Positions 1-8,704 of a stretch of DNA of 11,723 nt are shown here, piece by piece. Source of the stretch: Ichthyophonus hoferi (Eukaryota; Opisthokonta; Ichthyosporea; Ichthyophonida; Ichthyophonidae); contig NAOQ01000319.1 in assembly GCA_002751075.1 (NCBI GenBank), positions 54,792-66,514 on the forward strand. The letters run 5' to 3'. The notes beneath the pieces are model-generated. The model made no database searches. It was given only the letters and a program-made list of their open reading frames with translations, and was not told where the DNA came from. Position 1 is the stretch's first letter, and the number at the start of each line of letters is the position of its first letter. Both the position numbers and the translations under genes were made by a program.

Positions 1-1061
1 CCTAAAATTGTAGCCAATAGAAATAATAGTCTTACGGTTTATTTTAAGTTTTCTATTTTAGGTGCAAGGCTAAGGATATTCTCGATTACGTAGGTGAGCC
101 CATATAGAATTTTATGATCTTAATACATATTAAAATATATTTTATCTTTTTATATAACCTTATATATTAATATAATGTAATTGTAATATAATTTACATAA
201 CCTATTGGATTAGTTTGTGTATAACACTATATTGCAAATATGGCTTATATTGAACCTGCTCCCTTTATCGATATTAATAGATGAAGAGTCATATGCTAAT
301 TCGTCAGCTTTTCCTTGACTGCTGGTTATAGTCTGCGGTACTCCAATTGTTTATTCCGAGCCGCAGGATTAGTGTCAATTGAGAGGGAAGTGTTAGCTAT
401 TGAGTAATCCAACGTAGATGTCGAAGTGTGTGGTGCGAGTGTAATGTACCTAAGATATTGATTTTCGGTTAGTTGGAGGCTTATAAGGATGTTAATACAT
501 ACGCTAACTGGTCCTTCGGGAGACTTATTGAAAGTATGTTTTATTTAAGTATTTCTAGAATCATTTGGTAGAAAATACAGACTGGTCTTGTAGCAATCAC
601 TTACACCGCGATCAAACCGTCGAATCAATTCTAGCACATTTAGCACATGACCAGAGTTTGAGCATGCAACATGCTAAGTGTTGTACTATTTTGAGAGTTA
701 CTTGTAATCGCCTAGGTGTGATGGAGTAAACCAATTCCACCCAAATTTCGTAGAGCATATAATAATGTATTGTCTGTTTACCTATGTGAAATCTATCAGC
801 ATAGATTTTTAACAACAATAAAAACCCTTGATGGAATAAATAGAAGATACATATATATATATATATAAGCTAGGACTTCAAATATCTTACAACAGCGAAA
901 GCCGCAGATGAGGTAGAGGCCCGATGTAATATTAGATATAATAATTTGTGGTAGTGGCTATCGACTTGTCAACATTTTTTGGGGCTCCAATTGGATATTG
1001 TTTAGAAGTGTCGTGTGTCTCTTGCTGACCTAGACATAGAGGCAATGCTTAGCTCTGATCC

Positions 1062-1077
1062 ACTTTCAATTGAAAGT
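1062..1077. repeat. Perfect 16 bp palindrome
   Basis: The bases actttcaattgaaagt read the same on both strands with no loop. It lies in non-coding DNA with no gene beside it, so no regulatory role can be given. One such palindrome in 11.7 kb of AT-rich DNA is only mildly surprising. Confidence 0.7.
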
Positions 1078-1140
1078 TGAGAAAAAAATTATGTTAAGAG
1101 GTGCTTGAGATGGTTCCATCTATATTTGTTGCGATTACGA

Positions 1141-1230
1141 TTTCTGATCAGGAGTATTAATCACAACCAATCACATTATGCATAACAATCCTCAATTACT
1201 ATATTGTAGTACACCCGCCCATGTTTCCCA
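1141..1230 (+). repeat. Degenerate direct repeat, copy A
   Basis: This copy begins with tttctgatc, has atcac 19 bases after its start, and ends with the 13-mer cccatgtttccca. The same three anchors occur in the same order and at similar spacing at 1574-1652. The first 24 positions agree at about 18 places by eye. The middle is much more diverged. No coding potential is seen. Confidence 0.45.
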
Positions 1231-1573
1231 AGGTCCAATGATTCCCGAGTAAGAGCTAACTTGATGAAAATAGTTGGAGCATGTTCGTTTTTGTGACCTA
1301 TATCTAATAATAATTAAGGGAATACTGAATGTGGGGGTGTTTTAGAGGTAGTGTAATCCGATTTGAGAACAGCTGTCATTCTCCCATGGAAAAGTCGAGT
1401 CATAATCACGATAACATGGTTCACCGATTGGGGGTGACATGTACCAATGGTATTGCTACTGGTGGTGTGACATTGATCTATTTTTAACCAAATATCTGGG
1501 TCTGTCATTATCATTATACGGTATCTAATTTAAGCATATTGATTGCGTAGTATTTAGTTAGCACATGTCATTC

Positions 1574-1652
1574 TTTCTGATCGGGAATCGCGATCACGAG
1601 CGATAATGCTATTTACCGCAACTCCATACATCATATGATCCCATGTTTCCCA
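1574..1652 (+). repeat. Degenerate direct repeat, copy B
   Basis: This is the partner of the repeat at 1141-1230. It starts with tttctgatc and ends with cccatgtttccca, and is about 11 bp shorter than copy A. A third tttctgatc occurs at 1696-1704 without the rest. The pair may be two remnants of one dispersed repeat. Confidence 0.45.
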
Positions 1653-2128
1653 GTGTAGAGTATTTCCGTTAGATAATTGCCTAATATATATATAATTTCT
1701 GATCAAAGGTAATTTTTTAATTTTAATTTTTTACCAAAATTTGTTTTATTATTATTGTTTACTTTTTACTGCTTAATTTCTTAGTGAAGTGGGAAGAGTG
1801 TAGGGTAAACGTAGCCTGTTTTTACTTTTAGCCGTTACCCAGACAATGACGAAATGATTTAGGAGCAACAAGAGCTTCGAGATCCTTAACTTACTTGGTA
1901 CTCTAGCATAGTATACATTATTTCTAATTTCTATTATTTTTTGTTGGAGCCAAAGCATTCAATGCGCTTTTGTAGTTCAGCCCTTTATTTATTGTTATCG
2001 TATTGACTTATTACCAGGAAAGAAAAGACGTTTTGTTGTAGTTAATATTGATAAGGAGTTTTTGCAAATAACTAACGTTTTATTGCATCGGGATTTGGTG
2101 CTAAGGCTGACAATTTTGACAACGCATA

Positions 2129-2507
2129 GTGTATGATAAAAACACAACCAATCCGATACTAATGAATTATCGGATGCATCAGTCTGTAGGCTACCAGATG
2201 AAAATCTCCCAAGAGAATTCCGTATCCCTGATACCAGTCCTATTTTCAACAGGGTTATTGATCCTTGCCGCTTCCATTCTACGTCTCTCTACTGCTCTTA
2301 GTGAAGCTACCTCAGCACAATCTTTACCGCGCACAGCTCAGTCAGAGTCAGCCACCCTCAGCCGTCCCCATGACTACACTTGTGCGCAGACAAGTCACAC
2401 CAGTTGCAGCAGCTGCATTGGACCTCACAATGCCTCATCAACTAAATTTGCTAGCTACAGATTTAGATCAGAGTAACATACAATGCTTTGAAAATAATAC
2501 TTGTTGA
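2129..2507 (+). pseudogene. Decayed coding-like tract, first part, unrecognised
   Basis: Two overlapping plus-strand frames are open here: 2129-2476 (115 codons) and 2265-2507 (80 codons). By eye the base composition is richer in G+C than the flanks, which suggests former coding use. The 2265 frame is rich in Leu, Gln, Pro and Ala and ends in a segment with MPHQLNLLATDLDQSN. I recognise no domain. It may be the start of a gag-like gene of an old retroelement or of a host gene. No promoter or splice signal could be assigned. Treated as a fossil because no single long frame covers the tract. Confidence 0.3.
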
Positions 2508-2613
2508 AGTTATTAAGAGGACCTCTTAATTACAGCCTCCTCAAACCTCTCTCTTTGCTCAGTCACAGTACTACTTGCAAGCATGACTGACAACATCTTA
2601 TGATCAGGTCATC

Positions 2614-2871
2614 ATGCTCCTACAAAAAAAGATGCAACAAATGAACGTCCAAACTGATCAGTTCATGACAGGGTCAAGACAACAATTGGCAGAATCTAAT
2701 GCAAACTTGAGTGTCCTTACTCAACAATCTCTTATCAATTTGAATACACGTTTTGAAGAGTTCTTTACCTCAACTACGGTAACTCTGAGTGAATTAGCTC
2801 TTATGATCAAGGCCCTCACAATCACTCTAACCACCCACCCAGTCATTTCAATCGGTTGTCCAAATGCTTGA
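2614..2871 (+). pseudogene. Gln-rich helical segment of decayed tract
   Basis: This open frame of 85 codons begins MLLQKKMQQMNVQTDQF and carries spaced Leu, Met and Phe residues that would suit an amphipathic helix or coiled coil, with Asn/Gln-rich stretches. Its reading continues in style upstream, from about 2530. Such helical N-terminal regions occur in gag proteins of some LTR retroelements and in many host proteins, so the composition alone does not name it. It follows the 2129-2507 tract and precedes the 2961-3332 frame on the same strand, which suggests that all three derive from one gene. Confidence 0.35.
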
Positions 2872-2960
2872 GCCCTTAACCTCAAACATTGCAGGATCTG
2901 ATTAATTGTAGCTAGCAATCATATACCCTCCTAGAAACTAATATACTCAATGATTTCTCA

Positions 2961-3332
2961 TTGTACTTATTACTTCAATTATATCCCCTCTTACAGGGGT
3001 CCTCCTTTTACCTCTATGGGGAGTGGGAGTCACATGTTCCCTCCATACACCACTCTGCTGAGGGAGGTTCTCATCATTCCAGACAACAATTTGTATCTTT
3101 CCCCAATACATTGCACAGGCACTACCAGGGCCTGCACTCGTCGATGAATGATAAGCCATGTGCCCCTAGCAACAGCAGAGATAGAACCAATAAGGAAAAC
3201 AACTTAGGAAACCATTCCTCATCTGGTAAAGGGTACAAATACCAAGAACACTCTAGGGAGTACGGCGGGAATGGACCAAAACCTTCCTCTAAAAACATGA
3301 CCTTTCCAATAAAGTCCCCGTATGCTCTTTAA
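2961..3332 (+). pseudogene. Ser/Asn/Gly-rich open frame, end of decayed tract
   Basis: At 123 codons this is the longest plus-strand frame in the upstream half. Its second half is polar and of low complexity, rich in Ser, Asn, Gly, Lys and His (for example NNLGNHSSSGKGYKYQEHS), as in a disordered protein tail. There is no zinc knuckle, membrane segment or catalytic motif. It ends where composition drops back to AT-rich at about 3335. It could be the disordered part of an old gag-like protein or an exon remnant of a host gene. I cannot decide which. Confidence 0.35.
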
Positions 3333-3383
3333 ACGACCATACAAATGCTCCTGCAATGGTTAAACCTACCTTTTAGAACTGGA

Positions 3384-3668
3384 TCAACTAGACGTTGTAG
3401 GAACATACTGAAACGGTAAGAGTAAGGAACCAGAGATTCCCGTTTGGCTAAGAAGCCGTTTTTGAAATTTGGAAAATTGCACCTGAGTGAGGTTCGAGAT
3501 GTCACTGAAGACTGCATCACCAGCTGATTCTTTTGACCATTTTTCTATACGAGAACCCTTTTGGGTGGTTTTGTCTAATTTTTGATTAGGTTCAGAATAT
3601 GGAGATTTATCCATATTTTCACTTCGAAATATATTAATTTGAGTTAACTGTTTAATTATGATAGAAAT
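3384..3668 (-). CDS. Small minus-strand open frame, hypothetical
   Basis: The frame is open from about 3668 down to 3384. The first methionine is near 3614, giving a 76-residue product that starts MDKSPYSEPNQKLDKTTQKG. It is rich in Lys, Ser and Gln and hydrophilic until a short hydrophobic stretch (SGSLLLPF) near the end. No domain is recognised. A ~95-codon gap without stops in AT-rich DNA is somewhat longer than chance usually gives, but not decisive. It lies between two tracts on the other strand and could be a chance frame or a fragment of another insertion. Confidence 0.2.
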   Translation of the reverse strand: MSIIIKQLTQINIFRSENMDKSPYSEPNQKLDKTTQKGSRIEKWSKESAGDAVFSDISNLTQVQFSKFQKRLLSQTGISGSLLLPFQYVPTTSS

Positions 3669-4436
3669 CTAGGTGTTGGTTGATCTAATGAAGATTTATC
3701 CTAGTAAATAATATTCTCTTGATGTTAACATATACAATTATTATATAAGTGAATAAGAAACAATGTATAAATACCAAAACAGAACTCGTTATTCTTTTAA
3801 ATTTCCAAGATAAACATAGCTAGCGTTCTGAACTTGTTTTTATACTGGATTGTTGATTATTTCAAGGCGTGATTAATTAATAAATTCCAATTAGAATCAA
3901 TCGCATACCGAAGTGTTTAGCTATTGTTATTGCGCCAATAACGTAGTCGATGGCACAAGTTTATAGAACTTGTAGAAACAAAAGGTCGCGCGCTTCGGGG
4001 ATTAGACCCGCAGTCATAATTTAATTACAACTTTCTCATAATATTATTGTATAAAATATGTTCAAATATGCAACTAACTTTTAATTTATTAACTAAGTGG
4101 GCAATATTTACATCTTGTTTTAACTCCGGTACAAAATATTACTTTTGATAACCAATCCAACTGAAAGTGAGGTACTTAGATCATTGGTTAGCTAGGTTTT
4201 AGTTTGGAACTATCAAAATCGTGGGGCAGATAACTTGGTTTGACTTGGGAATACCGTATAATGATTCTGTTCCATAATTAAAATTTGGTACTGATAGATT
4301 GGAAAATCCACGATATATATATATATTCAAAAAGGAGTTATATGTTAAATGACAGATGGGAAAATACTTCCTCTTCAACAGTAAGTTAGTAGAGATATAC
4401 AAGTTGGATCCAAGTTAATTGAAAAGCCTTTGCTTT

Positions 4437-4475
4437 AAAAGACCCATGCCTGAGCCTCGATCCAATTGGTATCCT
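4437..4475 (+). repeat. Possible end of a decayed 5' LTR and start of the internal region
   Basis: The stretch aagacccatgcctg leads, about 16 bases later, into aattggtatcc. The same order, aagactgccattgcct followed by aattgggatcc, occurs at 10418-10451, at the end of the 3' LTR-like segment. The location suits the 5' end of the copia element, just before its gag region. The match is short and I could not extend it upstream with confidence, so chance is not excluded. Confidence 0.25.
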
Positions 4476-4789
4476 AATATAATTGTACTAAGATAAATTT
4501 TATCTAGAACAAATATCTATTCTTCAACGATCCTAGAAGTATATATTATGCTCACAAATCAGGGACCGGCACTTTCTTGTAGTAGAGGCAAGACCTTTTT
4601 GCATTCTGTTGTGCATAAGGATGCTAGTTTTGTTTTGACACTGAGCCCAACTCATGATCATCTACAAGTTTACAATGTATTCTTCCCAAGTCAGAGGACC
4701 TTGCTAGCCGTTACCTTGCATGTTTGGTGAGTAGTCACAACAAGGTGGGAGCAGGTCTTAATATTACCAACATCAACGGGGGGGCCTTC

Positions 4790-5258
4790 AACAGCCTTTT
4801 GAAAATAAAGATGACTTTTGGGATTTCGTCATAAGCCTCCTTCACTCAATACTATGCAGACTTTGCCAAGACCCAAATGTAATATACAGAAACAGGAACC
4901 CTGTTCCTACTGCATTTCAGAACTCCCTTTATATGCTTGATTGACACCCAGTATCAGCGGTCTAACAGGTGCATCATCACTTCAGCCATCAGTGTTCTCC
5001 ATCAACACCCCGACTATGGAATCCACCTGGATAACCTCTATGGCACCCTAGAGTCAAGGTCAACCTAGAAGAGTCTCTTCTTCACAATAGCCATCCTGGA
5101 TGTCTTCAGCCTTGGAGTAGACCAGAGAGCAAAACATCCCATGCATAATGCTCTGGCAACAACACCACATTTTCTAAATCAAGGTTCTCCTGATCAGCAG
5201 GCAAGAGAGTGGCACTCAAATATAGACAAGAAAGACACCAACTATTATTTCCTGCTCC
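4790..5258 (+). pseudogene. gag: Copia gag, capsid-like region
   Basis: This lies just upstream of the zinc-knuckle-like block, where the capsid part of a copia Gag belongs. Visible pieces include DDFWDFVISLLH near 4810 and CIITSAISVLHQHPDYG near 4970, which resemble the aromatic and small-hydrophobic helices of copia Gag proteins. Gag forms the virus-like particle that packages element RNA in the cytoplasm. Similarity is by pattern only, because capsid sequences diverge fast. An open frame at 4548-4730 just upstream may be the former N-terminal part. Broken. Confidence 0.6.
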
Positions 5259-5330
5259 ACCATGTAAGTTCTATTCTGACTATCCAGATATCTGCCACAC
5301 CTCTTATAAATGTTCCAAAAAATACAAGGG
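5259..5330 (+). pseudogene. gag: Copia gag, zinc-knuckle-like (nucleocapsid) block
   Basis: The translation in the frame open from 5209 to 5520 contains CHTSYKC followed by a run of basic residues, as at the end of a retroelement CCHC knuckle. In the family this block binds element RNA. It sits about 250 bp before the protease, the normal copia spacing. Part of the broken element. Confidence 0.6.
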
Positions 5331-5506
5331 ATCCACCTTTTGGAAAACATTCTTTCTCAAAGAAAACAAAACTACATTGGGAGATGTTATTCATGTAGCA
5401 GAAGAACCACACATTATTCAATGTCAACCAACACAGCAGGGCTACCAACAACTTTACCAAGTTGCTATGTTCTGTCTTACTAGGGCATCATATTATTTCT
5501 ACAGGT

Positions 5507-5683
5507 GCTTTCATAATTGACAGTGATGCTGGCTGTCATATTGGCAGCAACCATCATACTTTCTGGGACTTCACATTCACTCATTCTGAAATTACAATGG
5601 ATACAGGGATTCTTGATTTTAAAACTACGATTGGGGGGAGTCATACATGATGTGGTACTGAATGCGGAAATTGCACAATGAGA
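5507..5683 (+). pseudogene. pol: Copia aspartic protease
   Basis: The open frame 5462-5650 contains FIIDSDAGCHIGSNHHTFWDF, which matches the start of the copia protease around its catalytic aspartate. A further block near 5638-5680 (VIHDVVLNAEIAQ in a neighbouring frame) resembles the end of the protease region, where copia proteins carry a VLHDVLYVP-type segment. The enzyme cuts the Gag-Pol polyprotein. It follows the zinc knuckle and precedes integrase, as expected. Broken. Confidence 0.8.
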
Positions 5684-6240
5684 TCAATCAATAAGGGGTT
5701 ATATATTACAATATAAATAATAAATATTGTCACTATTTAATGTTAGCAAATAAACAGTTCTCTTAACTCTGAATGAGCAAGAGATCTGGACACTGATTAT
5801 CATAGGTGAATGCTAACAGTGGATTACACATTACAATAACGGCGTGGTTATTACGTACATAAAATTAAATGCAAAGTATTTGTGTATGTTACAAGAACTT
5901 CATATTTTAACTAATCACTACTGCATATGTGTGGGCAGGTCCTTTATTATTGACTTTTGTTTTTTCTATATATATTTTTGTATTGCCAGTGCTAACTTTC
6001 TAGCCTTTGGTTAGCACCAATGTGGTTAGTTTTTAATAGCTTAAATGAAGCTAATCATAAATATAGGTATTGGTTAATACAATTTATGAAAGATCACAAA
6101 GACACACTTGGGATATTTGATTCTATTTTGATAAGGTTACATTAATTGTTTCCTTATATGGTTCATTAGCTCATTCACTGCATGCAAAAACTATGTATTG
6201 ACAAATCAATTATAACTATGTGCTCATTGAGAGTTAACGA
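5684..6240. other. AT-rich stretch between protease and integrase, probable insertion
   Basis: Copia elements normally have roughly 200 bp between the protease end and the integrase zinc finger. Here the gap is about 710 bp, and its first ~550 bp is AT-rich and without copia-like translation. It contains an 8 bp inverted repeat (tgttagca at 5741-5748 and tgctaaca at 5811-5818), a hairpin with 8 bp arms (gtgctaac at 5989-5996 and gttagcac at 6010-6017), and a second hairpin (tagctt and aagcta, 6037-6053). This looks like a small non-coding element or its remnant. No clear target-site duplication was found. Confidence 0.5.
5741..5818. repeat. 78 bp segment bounded by 8 bp inverted repeat
   Basis: The segment starts tgttagca and ends tgctaaca, perfect inverted copies, and has no open frame. 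The termini resemble LTR ends (TG to CA) or a miniature inverted-repeat element, but 78 bp is very short for an LTR. Two more copies of the core gctaac/gttagc form the hairpin at 5989-6017. No flanking duplication is visible. Confidence 0.4.
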
Positions 6241-6384
6241 TCTTGTAACACTATCCAACTACTCCCATGCATTGACAACTATACAACCTACTCCAGACTC
6301 CTACAATAACAAATCATTGAAACTAGAGATCACATCCAAATTCCATCCATTCGTGGAGTAATCTTATGCATCCACTACTAACAG

Positions 6385-7215
6385 TTCTAACATTTGGCAT
6401 GACTGATTGATGCACTGCTCTCATCACCATTTGAAAAAGGTTTTTCAATCCCTTAATCAGCCTTTGCTTATATCATGACAGGGTCAACCATGTGACACCT
6501 AAGACATCAACAAAATTATGAAGGACAAATTCTTCCCCCAAGAATTCTGGTCTACCTGATTGCTAGATTGCACATAGTGATGTTGTGGGTCTACTCTGCT
6601 TAATCCACGTAGGTTTAAAATGAGTTGTCGCATTAATAAATGATTACACACATCACACATCTGTTTTCTTGATGAAAACAATGAGGAGCATCCTCCCCAA
6701 CTTCAAACATCATTTCATTATCAATACAGAGACACTACATGCTTCATTCAAGGTTACCACCCTGTTCAATGACCAGGGGAATGAGTACCTGTCTTTCAAA
6801 TTTACCACTTTTCTCAAGAAAAATGGTATTTTTTACCTGTTACCCTTTCCTATACACCACAAATCATGTAAATATTCCACATTGCCTATAAAACTTTATG
6901 CTTAGAGTGGCCATCTTCACCCACAAACTATCCCCAATAAAGACACTTTTAAGTGATGAGGTCACCCACACTCATTAGACCAAGGGTAGACTGCTGGTAG
7001 AATGTCTTCATGCTTTCAGTTGCAAAATCTTTTACTGCCTAAATGATAACAAGATCTTAGAAAAAATCTTAATTTGGGAATTTCTGGGGTGCATACTTGG
7101 TTGTGCCAATGACAAGTTTGGTTGGATGATTCCTGATTGGAAAACAGGAGCAGCTTTCGTTCACTGAGACATCGTTTTTTATAAAAATCTTATGTTCAAA
7201 AATAAACAAAATAGT
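6385..7215 (+). pseudogene. pol: Copia integrase
   Basis: Three parts are recognisable. Near 6392 is a His-rich block (IWHD, then MHCSHHHLKK) in the place of the N-terminal zinc finger. At about 6560-6905 is the catalytic core, with SDVVG, then INDYTHHTSVFLMKT, then DQGNEYLSFKFTTFLKKNGI in the frame open at 6669-6905. Near 7085-7200 is the C-terminal GKxGxxGYxxxSKAYRV-type region of copia, seen as GWMIPDWKTGAAFVH and DIVFY. Integrase joins element cDNA to the host chromosome in the nucleus. Position before reverse transcriptase makes this Ty1/copia. Broken. Confidence 0.9.
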
Positions 7216-7609
7216 TCAGAATTGCAAATTCATTTGCAATCAATGATGTCATTACTAAAGAATCATGAGCCATGTCTTCAGAGAAGGCACTAATGCTTTA
7301 AACACTAATTTTGCCCCACTGCAAGTAGTTGGTAGCATATTTTGAGCATTAGTGTTGGTTAAATTTTCTTCTGGACTGCTTCCAAAATTGCTCTCTTTCT
7401 CTCAGGCCTGGAAGATCATCCGTAAGGTTTTGAGTACTGTCATATAAAGGAATTTACAGACGATTAGGCTCTGGTTGTGGAGTGGATTATGGAGAGCACA
7501 GTTGTTCTCATTCCTACACCTCTACCAGTACATTGACAGCATTGGGAAAATATACCGAAGTCCTTGGTATACATGATTCCAGGGGAATAAAATATGCAAT
7601 GTGTTTACA
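7216..7609 (+). other. Linker between integrase and reverse transcriptase
   Basis: Copia polyproteins have a poorly conserved linker of this order of length between integrase and reverse transcriptase. I see no motif and no convincing long frame in it. Nothing suggests a separate gene or a further insertion. Confidence 0.5.
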
Positions 7610-8430
7610 TATCAAGTTAATGTGAATCAGGACAATGGAGCAAGAGTTAAGCAACATCAATACCTTCCACACATTATAAGATCTAATACCTAGACCAAAT
7701 AAAAAGAACATCCTTACAGTCTCTGGGTGGTCCATTACAGGTGTAACAACCGAGAACGAGTAATCAAACACAAGGCTTGCCTGGTGGCTCAGGGATCAAT
7801 GGAGAAAAAAGATATTAATTTCTTTGACATCAACTTTCTGGTGACTTTTTTGTTACTGTCAGAGTTCTTCTGAGAATTATAGTGGTTAGAAGCTATAATA
7901 TCACTCAGTTAGATATTGCCGGCACCTATCCACATGCATATTTAAAAACTCTGGTGTACATGGAACAGCCACCATTGATGGAAGATAGTGACTATTTTGA
8001 GATGGTTGGCTGCCTCAATCATAGCCTGTATAATCTCAATGAAAGCCCATTGCTATGGAAATAAATGTGGGACACCTTTATCAAACCAATGTGCATGTAT
8101 CTAGCCAAAAAGGACCTATGCCTCTACATCTCCCATAGTATTACTAAATTTATATGCTTGTACCTTTATGTATATGACTTCTTAGTGGCATGATCCCAAA
8201 AACAAGAATGCTTTGATAAAGGCCATTACTGAGAAATGTTTCGAGCAAGAACTGTGGATTTCCAGAAAATTTCCTAGGCTACATAATTAAGCAAAAATCT
8301 GACAACAGTACCAAGCACTCTTAATGTGGATATGTCTAGAAGCTGGTGATTTTTTATGGCCAAGAAAAAGGAAGGTCTATGCATGGTTGAATTCTTCCTG
8401 AGCACATGAAATCAGCCACTAATGATCTAA
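7610..8430 (+). pseudogene. pol: Copia reverse transcriptase
   Basis: Pieces in order are: an N-terminal stretch near 7637-7760 (MEQELSNINTFHT, then a basic Lys-rich run); KHKACLVAQG near 7765; the block with ITQLDIAG and VYMEQPP in the frame open at 7882-8064; the LNHSLYNLNESPLLW block soon after; and the catalytic-box region near 8160-8185. These are the standard conserved blocks of copia RT, spaced normally. The enzyme copies element RNA into cDNA in the particle. Broken in several places, clearly inactive. Confidence 0.93.
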
Positions 8431-8700
8431 TAGGAAAAGAGCCATGTGGCGTCACTGTGTACTAGAGGATTATCAGTTGCTTATTACGTATAGCAAGATC
8501 AATGCAAGCTGATATCCAATTAGCTGTAAATTTTCTTACACAATTCAGTTTACAGCCTAATCATGACCATTGAGGCATGTATATGCACATTCTGAGGTAC
8601 CTCAACATCTATAAGGATGATGGAGTGTTGTACACCAAAGCATCACTCAAGCTGATGGCATACTGTGACACAGAGATCAGAGCCCAGCCTCACTGAGGCA
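8431..8700 (+). pseudogene. pol: Copia RT connection and start of RNase H
   Basis: The translation near 8500-8640 contains DIQLAVNFLTQF and ILRYLNIYKDDGVLY, the well-conserved region joining reverse transcriptase to RNase H in copia. MAYCDTEIRAQPH at about 8658-8696 is the first RNase H block. Similarity stops abruptly just after this and resumes near 9545, which marks the insertion between. Broken. Confidence 0.85.
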
Positions 8701-8704
8701 AAGA

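Larger units (their letters stand above)
1..2128. other. AT-rich stretch with no recognised gene
   Basis: No open frame here has a recognisable protein. The few frames of about 60 to 85 codons lie on the minus strand, show no family motif, and are expected by chance at this length. The stretch holds an (AT)n run at 851-867, a 16 bp palindrome and a degenerate direct repeat, each listed separately. I looked for an LTR matching the one near 10073 and found none. It is either old intergenic DNA or repeats too decayed to name. Confidence 0.6.
3333..4540. other. AT-rich spacer between the two coding-like tracts
   Basis: This holds the minus-strand frame at 3384-3668 and otherwise nothing coding. 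Within it are a perfect stem (caagtt and aacttg around a 5-base loop) at 3956-3972, a short GC-rich islet at about 3985-4011, an (AT)n run near 4314-4327, and a possible remnant of an LTR end near 4437-4475. The region may be the decayed 5' LTR of the copia element plus inserted DNA, but similarity to the LTR-like segment at 10073-10439 is visible only in short patches. Confidence 0.4.

Noticed and set aside
380-4000. Possible repeat pair: tgttagctattg at 391 and tgtttagctattg at 3914, each with cttcggg further on.
   Set aside because: The spacing between anchors differs by over 40 bp and the sequence between them does not align.
3985-4022. tRNA anticodon-arm-like hairpin in the GC-rich islet.
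   Set aside because: On neither strand does the loop have the invariant U before the anticodon position, and no other tRNA arms fit.
5245-5460. Minus-strand 71-codon frame opposite the gag zinc-knuckle region.
   Set aside because: It is a shadow of the plus-strand gag coding sequence.
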